From NCBI GenBank assembly GCA_963839475.1, contig CAWIVH010000021.1, positions 124,001-188,000 on the forward strand: a stretch of DNA of 64,000 nt. The letters are read 5' to 3'. This DNA is from CAWIVH01 sp963839475. GTDB lineage: Bacteria; Acidobacteriota; UBA6911. The notes beneath the pieces are model-generated. The model saw only the letters and a list, made by a program, of their open reading frames with translations. It made no database searches and was not told the origin of the DNA. The stretch's first letter is position 1. Every line of letters starts with the position of its first letter. Of this stretch, positions 42,546-51,748 are shown in pieces. The position numbers and the translations under genes are program-made.

Positions 42546-45500
42546 ATGCTACTTTCCCGAATCATTGATTTTCATCTGGAGCACCGGTGGTTCGTGCTCG
42601 TCGGACTGGTCGGGCTGATCGGACTCGGCACCTGGGCTCTGGCCAGAATCCCTCTGGACGCGTTTCCTGACTTGACCAACAACCAGGTTGTTGTCATCAC
42701 CGAAGCCCCGGGTTTGGCTCCCGTGGAAGTGGAGCAGCTGGTTACCTTTCCCATTGAGGGAGGGATGATGGGGCTTCCGCGGGCACAACAGGTCCGCTCC
42801 ATCTCCAAGCTCGGCCTGTCCATTGTGACCATCGTATTCGAGGATCCGGTTGATGTCTACTTTGCCCGACAACTGGTTAACGAGCGTTTGCTGGAGGTTC
42901 GGGGGCGAATACCCGCGGGCCTGGAACCCGCCCTGGGACCGGTAGCTACCGCCTTCGGAGAGATCTACCAGTACACCATCGAAGGTGATACTGCCTCCGC
43001 CATGGATCTGAAGACGCTTCATGAATGGCAGATAAAATACCAGCTTCGCGCCGTGCCGGGCGTGAACGAAGTCAATACCTGGGGCGGATTGACCAAGCAA
43101 TACCATGTGCTGGTGGATGCCGCGCGCCTCCGCAGCTATGACTTGACCGTGCGCGATGTTTTTGAGCGGCTGCGGGAAAACAACGACAACTTCGGCGGCG
43201 GATTCATCGAGCATGCCTCCGAACAATACACGGTGAGGGGCCTCGGCAGGGCGCGCAATGCCGAAGAATTAGGACAGATTGTGCTGACCAGTCATGCCGG
43301 GACGCCGGTCTATATCCGGGATGTGGCCGAGATAAAAATCGGCGCCATGACCCGACAGGGCGCTGTGACCCGGGACGGCAAAGGTGAGACCGTGGCCGGC
43401 ATGATCATCATGTTGAAAGGGGAAAATGGCAAAAATGTCATCGCGCGGGCCAAAGACCGGATCGACCAGATCTCCAAATCGCTCCCAGCAGGGATCAGGA
43501 TAAATCCATTTTATGACCAGTCTACGGTCATCGACCGAACCATTCGGACGGTTCGAAACAATCTTTTTGAAGGCGGGCTGCTGGTTATCGGGGTTCTTTT
43601 CCTTTTCCTGGGGAACATTCGCGGCGCTCTTATTGTCGCCATGGTGATCCCGCTTTCGATGCTGGTCAGTTTCATCGGAATGGCCACCTTCGGAGTTTCA
43701 GCGAACCTGATGAGCCTGGGTGCCATCGATTTCGGACTGATTGTCGATGGAGCCGTGGTCATGATGGAAAATTTTGTCCGCCGCCTGCATGGAGGCCAAC
43801 ACAGCAAAAAGCCACGGGAGGAAATCCGTCAGGCAGCCAAGGAGGTTGCGCGGCCCATAACCTTTGGAATTGCAATCATCATCGCCGTGTATCTGCCCAT
43901 ATTCACGCTTGAAGGGCTTGAGGGCCGGATGTTCCGACCCATGGCTATTACGGTCTGCTCCGCCATTCTCGGTTCGTTGATACTTGCCCTCACCGTGGTC
44001 CCCGCCGCTGCCGCCCTGGCCTTCCGCAAGCCCCTGCCCGAGCATAAGGAGAAAATCTTCGGCAAAGTCCGCGACGGGTATGTGGGGCTCGTGCGCTGGG
44101 TGCTCCGTCACCGTCCCTTCACGGTGTCCGCCGCCGCGATATTGGTTATTGTCGCGCTTGGATCGCTGGCTTATATCGGAACGGAATTCATGCCCCGGTT
44201 GGATGAGGGTTCGCTGCTCATCGAAACGCGCAAACTGCCCAGTGTTTCACTGACGGAATCCACCGCACTGAGCACCGAAGTGGAGAAGATTCTGAAGCAG
44301 TTCCCGGAAGTCGAAAGCGTCGTGACCAAGCTGGGGCGTCCAGACCTGGCCACCGAGGCCATGGGGATCTACCAGGGGGACGTGTACGTAATGCTGAGGC
44401 CCCGGAGCGAGTGGAAGGAGCATCTCAGCAAAGAAGCGCTCATTGAGGCCATGTCTGAAAAGCTGCAGAAGCTTCCCGGGGTGGTCTACAACTTTACTCA
44501 ACCGATGGCGATGCGACTGGATGAGGTCGTTTCGGGCGTCAAGGCTGATGTTGCCGTGAAGATTTTCGGGGAGGACGCTCAGGTTCTGGACCAGAAGGCG
44601 GACGAAATTCTACGGATCATTTCTAAAATTAGAGGAGCGGCCGATACTCAGAAGGAGCTCTTTGCCGGCGCCGCCGAATGGCAGATCGACATCAAACGCG
44701 CTGAATTGGCCCGGTATGGGCTCAACGTTTCCGATGTGCGGGATATGGTGGAGGCCGCCGTGGGTGGGCACCTGACCACAGAAATGATCGAAGGGCAAAA
44801 ACGGTTCCAAATCATGGTCCGGTTCCCCGACGAAATGCGGCGCGACCGAGAGGCCCTGGGGGCTCTGCAGTTGAAAGCTCCTGCCGGCGAACTGGTCTCG
44901 CTCGATCAGGTGGCCCAAATCCGGCAGGTTCAGGGGCCGGAGATCATTAACAGGGAGGACAGCCAGCGCCGGATTGTGGTGCAGGCGAATGTCCGAGGAC
45001 GTGATCTCGGAAGCTTCGTCGCCGAGGCCAGGGAAGTAATCGAACGCCAGGTCCGGATGCCTGCTGGATATTTCCTGAACTGGGGCGGTCAGTTCGAAAA
45101 CCAACAGCGCGCGATGACCAGGCTCGCCCTTGTCGTGCCTGCCGCGATTCTCATCATTTTCGCGCTGCTTTTCTCCAGCTTCGGGTCGGTCAAACAGGCT
45201 CTGCTCATCCTGCTGAACGTTCCCTTTGCCAGCGTGGGTGGCATCGCCGCGCTGTGGCTCCGGGACCTCAATCTGAACCTTTCGGCATCCGTAGGCTTCA
45301 TCGCCCTTTTTGGCGTCGCCGTGCTCAACGGTGTGGTTATGGTTTCCTGCATCAATAAGCTGCTGGAAGAGGGGCAGGATATGAATGAGGCGATAGTCGC
45401 CGGCGCGGCTCTCCGGTTGCGCCCGGTATTGATGACGGCCCTGGTAGCCAGCCTCGGCTTCATCCCCATGGCCTTGGCCACCTCAGCTGGAGCCGAGGTC

Positions 45501-45614
45501 CAAAGGCCCCTGGCGACGGTTGTCATCGGCGGGCTCGTGACATCGACGCTGCTGACATTGTTTGTGATTCCCGCGCTGTATGCCTATTTCACCGACAAAG
45601 CGGTCGAATCCTGA
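42546..45614 (+). CDS. czcA: Heavy-metal efflux RND pump, CzcA family
   Basis: A 1022-residue inner-membrane RND antiporter of the HME branch. The N-terminus (LDAFPDLTNNQVVVITEAPGL) is typical. The membrane helix four motif GAIDFGLIVDGAVVMMEN keeps the three acids D395, D401 and E408, equivalent to the proton-relay residues of Cupriavidus CzcA. FMPRLDEGSLLI begins the second half. The whole architecture (12 helices, two large periplasmic loops) and length match CzcA/CusA. Substrate ion (Co/Zn/Cd/Ni or Cu/Ag) cannot be told for certain. It lies 23 bases after the adaptor gene. Confidence 0.92.
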   Translation: MLLSRIIDFHLEHRWFVLVGLVGLIGLGTWALARIPLDAFPDLTNNQVVVITEAPGLAPVEVEQLVTFPIEGGMMGLPRAQQVRSISKLGLSIVTIVFEDPVDVYFARQLVNERLLEVRGRIPAGLEPALGPVATAFGEIYQYTIEGDTASAMDLKTLHEWQIKYQLRAVPGVNEVNTWGGLTKQYHVLVDAARLRSYDLTVRDVFERLRENNDNFGGGFIEHASEQYTVRGLGRARNAEELGQIVLTSHAGTPVYIRDVAEIKIGAMTRQGAVTRDGKGETVAGMIIMLKGENGKNVIARAKDRIDQISKSLPAGIRINPFYDQSTVIDRTIRTVRNNLFEGGLLVIGVLFLFLGNIRGALIVAMVIPLSMLVSFIGMATFGVSANLMSLGAIDFGLIVDGAVVMMENFVRRLHGGQHSKKPREEIRQAAKEVARPITFGIAIIIAVYLPIFTLEGLEGRMFRPMAITVCSAILGSLILALTVVPAAAALAFRKPLPEHKEKIFGKVRDGYVGLVRWVLRHRPFTVSAAAILVIVALGSLAYIGTEFMPRLDEGSLLIETRKLPSVSLTESTALSTEVEKILKQFPEVESVVTKLGRPDLATEAMGIYQGDVYVMLRPRSEWKEHLSKEALIEAMSEKLQKLPGVVYNFTQPMAMRLDEVVSGVKADVAVKIFGEDAQVLDQKADEILRIISKIRGAADTQKELFAGAAEWQIDIKRAELARYGLNVSDVRDMVEAAVGGHLTTEMIEGQKRFQIMVRFPDEMRRDREALGALQLKAPAGELVSLDQVAQIRQVQGPEIINREDSQRRIVVQANVRGRDLGSFVAEAREVIERQVRMPAGYFLNWGGQFENQQRAMTRLALVVPAAILIIFALLFSSFGSVKQALLILLNVPFASVGGIAALWLRDLNLNLSASVGFIALFGVAVLNGVVMVSCINKLLEEGQDMNEAIVAGAALRLRPVLMTALVASLGFIPMALATSAGAEVQRPLATVVIGGLVTSTLLTLFVIPALYAYFTDKAVES

Positions 45615-45749
45615 GGACGGCAGTCCCAAAACTCGAAAGCCTTAAACCGGAGTGAACATAGCGCTGCAGTTACCCCTCATTCCGGGATGGCATTTTCACC
45701 TTCGCCCTCGGCAAGCGCGCGCCGCAGCATATGGTAAACTTTCCTGCCT

Positions 45750-46859
45750 ATGAACTATTGGCGCAGTGACAAAACCGATGCCATCCTGGAGAAAGCGGTC
45801 GACGGCGAACGCATCACCGCTCCTGAAGCGCTGGTGTTATACCGCGAGGCCGATTTCCTGAAGGTGATGGCCGCGGCCCGCGAAATCAGGAACCGCAAGC
45901 AGAATCCTTCCGTGGTTACTTACACGATGTTCCGCATTGTCAACTACACCACCTTTTGCAGCGTCGACTGCTCGTTCTGCAGTTTTTATGAGCCTATGAA
46001 TTCCGCCCGTGGAATCGTACTCTCCCGGGAAGAGGTGGTGGAAAAAATGCGGGAGGCCGTTTCCATCGGGGCGCATCAAATGTTTCTGCAGGGCGGCGTG
46101 AATCCTGACCTCCCACTGGATTACTACCTGGATGTCATCCGCGCCGTGAAGGAGGCATTGGGAAATCACATCCACATCCGCGCGCTATCTCCGGTCGAAT
46201 TGTTGGGACTCGAGCAAGCCACGGGAATGGACCTTCGCCGGATTCTGCGCCAACTCAAAGCGGCGGGGATGGATTCGGTTCCCGGAGCCGGTGCGGAGAT
46301 CCTCAGCGACCGGGTGCGGGCTCTCCTGTCACCACGAAAAGCCTCGGCTGCCGAATGGGTCCGGGTGATGGAAACATGCCATGAAGAAGGGCTTCCCGGC
46401 AGCGCCAACATCGTCTTCGGCTCTGAAGAAACGCCGGAAGAAGTGATTGAGCATCTGAATATTGTCCGCAGTTTGCAGGACCGCACAGGCGGATTCCTGG
46501 CCTTTATTCCGTGGACCTTCCAACAGCAGACGAAAAATTTCAGAGCTCGGACGGTGCCGCCCCAGGAATTTCTCAAGGTGCTCGGGATATGCCGGATCTT
46601 TTTCGACAATATCCCCCATATCGAAACATCGGTGATGGTTCTGGGCACGGGGACGGGATCGCTTGCTCTTCATGCAGGCGCCGATGATATTTCTTCGGTG
46701 GTCATCGAGGAAAACGTGCTCAAGAGCTATGGATTGAAAACCGAAGAAAAAGCCCGCGAATTTATCCGGATGAGCGGATTCGAGCCTCTCCAGCGCGACC
46801 TGCTATATCGCCCGGTTTCGCCTTCAGGCCGGGCCAATAGCGGATCTGCATTATCCTGA
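45750..46859 (+). CDS. mqnC: Cyclic dehypoxanthinylfutalosine synthase
   Basis: A 369-residue radical-SAM enzyme of the futalosine route to menaquinone. It cyclises dehypoxanthinylfutalosine. The [4Fe-4S] cysteines are C70, C74 and C77 in TTFCSVDCSFCSFYE. GGVNPDLPLDYYLDVI, DSVPGAGAEILSDRVR and FIPWTFQQQTKNF are MqnC-like and differ from the aminofutalosine synthase MqnE. The other mqn genes are elsewhere. The last nine bases overlap the end of the convergent galE gene. Presence of this gene means the respiratory quinone is probably menaquinone. Confidence 0.9.
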   Translation: MNYWRSDKTDAILEKAVDGERITAPEALVLYREADFLKVMAAAREIRNRKQNPSVVTYTMFRIVNYTTFCSVDCSFCSFYEPMNSARGIVLSREEVVEKMREAVSIGAHQMFLQGGVNPDLPLDYYLDVIRAVKEALGNHIHIRALSPVELLGLEQATGMDLRRILRQLKAAGMDSVPGAGAEILSDRVRALLSPRKASAAEWVRVMETCHEEGLPGSANIVFGSEETPEEVIEHLNIVRSLQDRTGGFLAFIPWTFQQQTKNFRARTVPPQEFLKVLGICRIFFDNIPHIETSVMVLGTGTGSLALHAGADDISSVVIEENVLKSYGLKTEEKAREFIRMSGFEPLQRDLLYRPVSPSGRANSGSALS

Positions 46860-47894
46860 TGTGTGTGCTTTTTCCCGGGGAGCATAGCCGTCCGGATTCA
46901 TGCTTTGGAAACGCCAGGAATCAGAACACATACGGTCCAGCCCGAGTTTCGCGGTCCAGCCCAGGAAATGGTTGGCCAGGGAAGGGTCGGCATAGACCGT
47001 TGCGGCGTCGCCGGCACGGCGGGGCACGATTTTATACGGGATAGTCCGCCCGCTTGCCTTTTCGGCGGCGGCCACCAGCTGCAAAACCGAGTAGGCCTGC
47101 CCCGTGCCAAGGTTGATGGGCATGGTTCCGTCAATCCTTTCGAGTGCATCGATCGCGGCAAGGTGCCCAAGCGCCAAATCAACGACATGGATATAGTCTC
47201 TGACCCCTGTGCCGTCCGGTGTCGGATAATCATTGCCGAAAATGCTGAGAAAGGGTAGACGACCCACAGCGACTTGCATGATGTAGGGCATTATGTTGTT
47301 CGGTATTCCAACCGGGTCCTCACCAATTAAACCACTTTCATGGCCTCCGACCGGGTTGAAATAGCGGAGCAGTGCGATATGCCAACCCGCTTCGGACCGG
47401 GCAAGGTCGCGGCACATTTCTTCGATGTATAATTTCGAGCGGCCATACGGGTTTTTGGCGGTAAGGGGCAGGTCTTCAGTGATCGGCACTCGCGAAGGGT
47501 CACCATAGACTGTGCAGGACGAAGAAAAAACCAGGCTTCGGCACCCGGCTTCGCGCATGGCTTCGAGGAGGTGAAGCGTTCCGCGGAAGTTGTTGTCGTA
47601 ATATTTCATCGGCAGCTGAACCGATTCCCCGACCGCCTTGTGACCGGCAAAATGGATCACCGCATCGATCCTGTTCCCACTGAATACGGCGTCCAGGGCA
47701 TCCCGGTCTCGAATATCCACAACGGAAAAATCGAGATCCTTTCCGGTTATCGCTTTTACCCGGTCGATGGCCGCTGGCGAGGAATTGCTGAGGTTGTCGA
47801 TTACCTTGACGCGGTAGCCCGCGTTCAACAGTTCCACGACCGTGTGGGACCCTATGAATCCAGCGCCGCCGGTAACTAAGATATTTTTCGTCAC
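46851..47894 (-). CDS. galE: UDP-glucose 4-epimerase
   Basis: A 347-residue extended short-chain dehydrogenase/reductase. It interconverts UDP-glucose and UDP-galactose. The NAD motif GGAGFIGSHTVVELL is at residues 8-22. VIHFAGHKAVGES, the catalytic SSSCTVYG and YGRSKLYIEE (YxxxK) and RYFNPVGGHESGLIGEDP are the classical GalE signatures. Length is typical. It may feed galactose residues to surface polysaccharide, but it is not next to glycan genes here. Confidence 0.94.
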   Translation of the reverse strand: MTKNILVTGGAGFIGSHTVVELLNAGYRVKVIDNLSNSSPAAIDRVKAITGKDLDFSVVDIRDRDALDAVFSGNRIDAVIHFAGHKAVGESVQLPMKYYDNNFRGTLHLLEAMREAGCRSLVFSSSCTVYGDPSRVPITEDLPLTAKNPYGRSKLYIEEMCRDLARSEAGWHIALLRYFNPVGGHESGLIGEDPVGIPNNIMPYIMQVAVGRLPFLSIFGNDYPTPDGTGVRDYIHVVDLALGHLAAIDALERIDGTMPINLGTGQAYSVLQLVAAAEKASGRTIPYKIVPRRAGDAATVYADPSLANHFLGWTAKLGLDRMCSDSWRFQSMNPDGYAPREKAHTSG

Positions 47895-47940
47895 TGCTTT
47901 CCTGAGGATCTACCTGATTTATCACCCGGGTGCTGGTTAT

Positions 47941-48336
47941 CTAGTATTTGTCCAGGATGCGAACAGCGCGTTTCATATTATCCACCCGCAAAACCATGAC
48001 GCCCTTGCGGGCTCCCGGTGCGGTGGCGGTATAGGCATACTCGATGTTCACCTTATGCTCAGAGAGCTTGTGGGCGATGGCTGCAAGTTCCCCGGGCTGG
48101 CTTTTGGCCTCGATCAGCAGAACATCCCGCTCGACAACCAGCACTCCGCGTTCGCCCAGCAGATGGATGGCCTTCTTGGGGTGGGTTACCACCATCCGGA
48201 CGACCGCATGATCTACGGCGTCCGAGACCGACAGCGCGTAAATATTAACTTTGTTCTCAGCCAGGGCATCGCATACCGAGGCGAGAGTTCCCGGTTTGTT
48301 TTCCAGAAAGAGAGAAAGCTGGGGGACGATTTTCAC
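47941..48336 (-). CDS. Tandem ACT-domain protein
   Basis: A 131-residue protein made of two ACT repeats: about 1-65 (LSLFLENKPGTLASVCDALAENKVNIYALS) and about 70-131 (VLLIEAKSQPGELAAIAHKLSEHKVNIEYAY). ACT domains bind amino acids and regulate metabolic enzymes. No catalytic domain is attached, so it is a free-standing regulator or sensor. Small ACT proteins of this sort often sit near amino-acid enzymes. An aromatic amino-acid decarboxylase lies 81 bases upstream on the same strand. Confidence 0.85.
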   Translation of the reverse strand: MKIVPQLSLFLENKPGTLASVCDALAENKVNIYALSVSDAVDHAVVRMVVTHPKKAIHLLGERGVLVVERDVLLIEAKSQPGELAAIAHKLSEHKVNIEYAYTATAPGARKGVMVLRVDNMKRAVRILDKY

Positions 48337-48417
48337 GGGAATTCCTCCATCGATCCGCTACAGTTCAGGCCGAAATTCGTTTCTTGCCACATGTCAACTT
48401 TATCCATATTCCAATAT

Positions 48418-49905
48418 CTACACAAGAGCTGTCCCAGGTTTTGTGCCTTTTAGTGCTGCCAGGGCCTCCTGGGCGAGATCGAAGGCGCGACGTACCCGTT
48501 CCTTGCCCGTCTGCAGATTTCCGATGGCCAGGCGCAGGCAGTACCGGCCTTTGAGCTTCGTGTGGGAAACGAAGACGTCTCCTCCTGCATTCACCCTTTC
48601 CATCGCTTCGGCATTGATTTTTTCCAGCGAAGCTTCGCTATCTATACCCTCGGGGTGAAGCCTGAAGCAGACCGTGGAAAACTGAACCGGAGCCATTACT
48701 TCCATTTCGGGATGGGCACGAACCCAGGATTCAAATGCTTTCGCCAAGGCCATGTGGTGCCGTATCCGCGCAGCAATCCCTTCCGTTCCAAAGTACCGGA
48801 AAACAAACCAGAGCTTCAGGGCACGGAATCTGCGCCCCAGCTGAAAGGAATAATCCATAAGGTCCACAGCGTCTTTGGTGCCGGTGCGCAGGTATTCCGG
48901 AACAAGCGAAAATGCATTGCGAAAAACTTCGGGCCTGCGCGTGAAAAGAGCGGAGCAATCGATCGGCGTAAACAGCCATTTATGCGGATTAGTCACCAGG
49001 GAATCAGCCAGGTCGCAGCCTTCCAGCACCCAGCGGTTTTCAGGGGCTATCGCCGCGCTTCCGGCATAAGCCGCATCGACGTGCAGCCATAGGTCGTGCC
49101 TTCTACAGATTTCAGCGATCTGCGGCACCGGATCGATCGCAGTGGCGGAGGTGGTGCCCACCGTAGCAACAACGGCGAAAGGACGGCGTTGCTGAAGGAG
49201 ATCTTCCGCAACAGCTTTTTCAAGCTCCTGCGGGATCATTCGGAAAGAGTCATCCGAAGGGATACGGCGTATCCAATCGCTGCCGATTCCGAGCGTGATT
49301 CCAGCCTTGTCTACCGACGAGTGCGCTTCCTGTGAGCAGTACATGGTCAGTTGAGGCTTGCCCGACAATCCTTCCTCGCGCACATTCATGCCGCAGGCCT
49401 CGCGGGCCGCGGCGAGAGCTACGAGGGTCGAAGTCGAGGCCGTATCGGTAATCATCCCGAACCAGTGGGTGGGCAGGCCCAGAGCTCCCGCCAGCCAGCG
49501 CATGACCACTTGTTCCAGTTCGGTCAGTGCCGGGGAGGTTTTCCACAGCATCCCGTTGATGTTGAGCGTGCTGGCGATCATTTCACCGAGAATTCCGGGA
49601 GCCGAGGCCGTGATCCCGAAATAAGCCATGAACCCGGGGTGGTTCCAGTGAGTGATTCCCGGCAGTATGATCTCGTCGAGATCTTTGAGCCAGTCCTCAA
49701 TCGGTTCATGCACCACCGGTGCATGGCTCGGAAGTGCTTTTTCGATCTGTCCGGGCTTGACCGATGGCAACACCGGAAGCGAAGGAACACGAGTTCGGTA
49801 GTCTGCAATCCAGTTGGAAACCCGGGACAGAGCCGCGCGAAACTCAGATTCGGTCATGTCCGTTGCAGACAAATCCGCGGATTCGATCTTCATTTCTTGC
49901 TCCAT
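48418..49905 (-). CDS. Group II PLP decarboxylase, aromatic L-amino-acid decarboxylase type
   Basis: A 495-residue PLP decarboxylase. Family segments are ITHWNHPGFMAYFGITASAPGILGEM, YCSQEAHSSVDKAGITLGIG, HVDAAYAGSAAIAPE and LVTNPHKWLFTPIDCSALF. K309 in NPHKW holds PLP. The closest look is to aromatic-L-amino-acid and tyrosine/tryptophan decarboxylases. The second ATG at 49893 is an equally plausible start. It stands three bases after the UbiD-family gene, so the two decarboxylases are probably co-expressed. It would make tryptamine, tyramine or phenethylamine. Confidence 0.88.
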   Translation of the reverse strand: MEQEMKIESADLSATDMTESEFRAALSRVSNWIADYRTRVPSLPVLPSVKPGQIEKALPSHAPVVHEPIEDWLKDLDEIILPGITHWNHPGFMAYFGITASAPGILGEMIASTLNINGMLWKTSPALTELEQVVMRWLAGALGLPTHWFGMITDTASTSTLVALAAAREACGMNVREEGLSGKPQLTMYCSQEAHSSVDKAGITLGIGSDWIRRIPSDDSFRMIPQELEKAVAEDLLQQRRPFAVVATVGTTSATAIDPVPQIAEICRRHDLWLHVDAAYAGSAAIAPENRWVLEGCDLADSLVTNPHKWLFTPIDCSALFTRRPEVFRNAFSLVPEYLRTGTKDAVDLMDYSFQLGRRFRALKLWFVFRYFGTEGIAARIRHHMALAKAFESWVRAHPEMEVMAPVQFSTVCFRLHPEGIDSEASLEKINAEAMERVNAGGDVFVSHTKLKGRYCLRLAIGNLQTGKERVRRAFDLAQEALAALKGTKPGTALV

Positions 49906-49908
49906 GAT

Positions 49909-51681
49909 CTACATGTTGTCGGCCGGGAAGATCCGCGGCCAGAGAGAATCTATTCGCGCCACCGTTTCGGGCGACGGCTTGACCTCCGGAGGGAACCAGG
50001 GTTTGACCCGGCAATCCAGGAGTATGGGGGCCGAGAGTGACACGTGATAGCGCTGGAGGGTGTTTTCCAGCGCAAATATGTCGGCAGCAGGTTCGAACCG
50101 GGTGAAGACGGTCCACATGAACGAGGCCTCATCTTTTACACAGTCGCTCGCGTTATCCGCCAAAATGACCATCCGGAATCCGCGGACGGCCTCTTCCCGC
50201 AGCAGTTCACGGATACAGGGATCATTTTCCTTCCACGCCGGTCCTTCCACGACAAGCACTCCCGGCGCGAAGATGCACATGTTCCGGAATGCAGGATTCT
50301 TCAACGGCTCCGCCGGTGTTTCGCGCAGCTCGAACCGTTTGTCCCCCAATCCGAGTAGGATCGCTTTGCTTCCTTCGTTTACTTTGCGCGAACTGTAGTC
50401 GAGCGTATCCTGCGACACATTCGCAAATACATACAGATCGCTCGCAAAATCGGCCCGCTCAAGAATGTGCATCAGAAGCGGTTTGAAGTCCTTCAGAGAC
50501 AGCGGGACATCCGCAACCAGAAGGAATTTGGTCAATGAGAGCTGGCCTTCTCCCAGGATCCGTAAAGCGGCCATGAACGCTTCCTTCCAATAGCGATTTC
50601 TTACGATGGCCGCTGCAAGCGTGTGGACTCCGGCCTCATCATAGGCCCTCACTGCGGTCACCCCATTCATGACCAACGGGAACACGGGTGACAGGAGATC
50701 CTGCAGGTACTCCCCGATGTAGTGATCTTCCTGGGGCGGGCGGCCGACGACCGTCGCCGGGAAAACAGCATCCCTGCGATGATAGATCCGGTCGACTTCA
50801 AAAACCGGATATTCGTGGGCGAGAGAGTAGTAGCCGTAGTGATCGCCGAAAGGACCCTCCAGTCGTCGCTTCCGCGGCGGCACGGAACCCACCAAAGTGA
50901 AATCGGCCTCCGCCACCACAGGAAGAGGGCTGATTTTTTTATCCCGGATCAATCGGATTCTCTCGCCCTGCAGGAGTGCAGCCAGAATGAGTTCGGGGAC
51001 GTCTTCGGGCAGTGGAGCTATGGCAGCCATGATCAGCGCCGGCGGGCCTCCCAGGAACAGGTTCACCGGAAGAGAAACATTGCGCTTTTCCGACTCGTGG
51101 TAGTGGAAACCGATGCCGCGATGGATCTGAAAGTGCATTCCTGCAACCGCGTCTTCATAAAGCTGGATGCGATACATCCCAAGATTACCCTTCCCGGTTT
51201 CGGGATGTTCGGAATAGACCAGGGGCAAGGTCAGGAAGGCACCCCCATCCATGGGCCAGGATTTAATTTGCGGCATCATTTTTAACCGTGCCGGGCAAAC
51301 CAGTCTGTCCATAGCAGGCCCGGTCTTGGCCGGGCGCGTACCTGCGGTGAGAAGGTCACGCGCCAGGTCGCGGAAATCCCAAAGTTTTGAAAGGGTGGGC
51401 GGCATCAGGGTGTGCGCCGCCTCGACCACTCGCTTCACAAATCGAATGGGATTTTCGCCGAAGGCAAGGTCGATCCGGCGGCGCGTGCCGAAAAGGTTTG
51501 TAACCACAGGAAAGTCCGTGCCTTTGACTTTGGCAAACAGGAGCGCCGGGCCCTGCCGGGAAACCACGCGCCGCTGGATTTCGGCAAGGTCCAGATGAGG
51601 GTCCACCGGTTCCTCAATGACCTTCAATTCCCCTTCGCGCTGAAGAGTCTGAAGATAGGACTGCAGGTTCAAGTGCTTCAT
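49909..51681 (-). CDS. UbiD family prenylated-FMN decarboxylase
   Basis: A 590-residue member of the UbiD family, which uses prenylated FMN to decarboxylate aromatic or alpha-beta-unsaturated acids. The order of conserved parts is MKHLNLQSYLQTLQREGELK, IQRRVVSRQGPALLF, GMYRIQLYEDAVAGMHFQIH, KRRLEGPFGDHYGYYS and PQEDHYIGEYLQ. The upstream in-frame start at 51732 is less likely than ATG 51681. No ubiX (flavin prenyltransferase) lies in the window. The gene might act in quinone synthesis (futalosine route) or aromatic-acid turnover. Confidence 0.85.
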   Translation of the reverse strand: MKHLNLQSYLQTLQREGELKVIEEPVDPHLDLAEIQRRVVSRQGPALLFAKVKGTDFPVVTNLFGTRRRIDLAFGENPIRFVKRVVEAAHTLMPPTLSKLWDFRDLARDLLTAGTRPAKTGPAMDRLVCPARLKMMPQIKSWPMDGGAFLTLPLVYSEHPETGKGNLGMYRIQLYEDAVAGMHFQIHRGIGFHYHESEKRNVSLPVNLFLGGPPALIMAAIAPLPEDVPELILAALLQGERIRLIRDKKISPLPVVAEADFTLVGSVPPRKRRLEGPFGDHYGYYSLAHEYPVFEVDRIYHRRDAVFPATVVGRPPQEDHYIGEYLQDLLSPVFPLVMNGVTAVRAYDEAGVHTLAAAIVRNRYWKEAFMAALRILGEGQLSLTKFLLVADVPLSLKDFKPLLMHILERADFASDLYVFANVSQDTLDYSSRKVNEGSKAILLGLGDKRFELRETPAEPLKNPAFRNMCIFAPGVLVVEGPAWKENDPCIRELLREEAVRGFRMVILADNASDCVKDEASFMWTVFTRFEPAADIFALENTLQRYHVSLSAPILLDCRVKPWFPPEVKPSPETVARIDSLWPRIFPADNM

Positions 51682-51748
51682 GTCCTGGCATGCCTTCTTC
51701 CGGGGTTGGGTCCCGGCACTGCGCCGGCACAAATGGAAATACCAGCAG

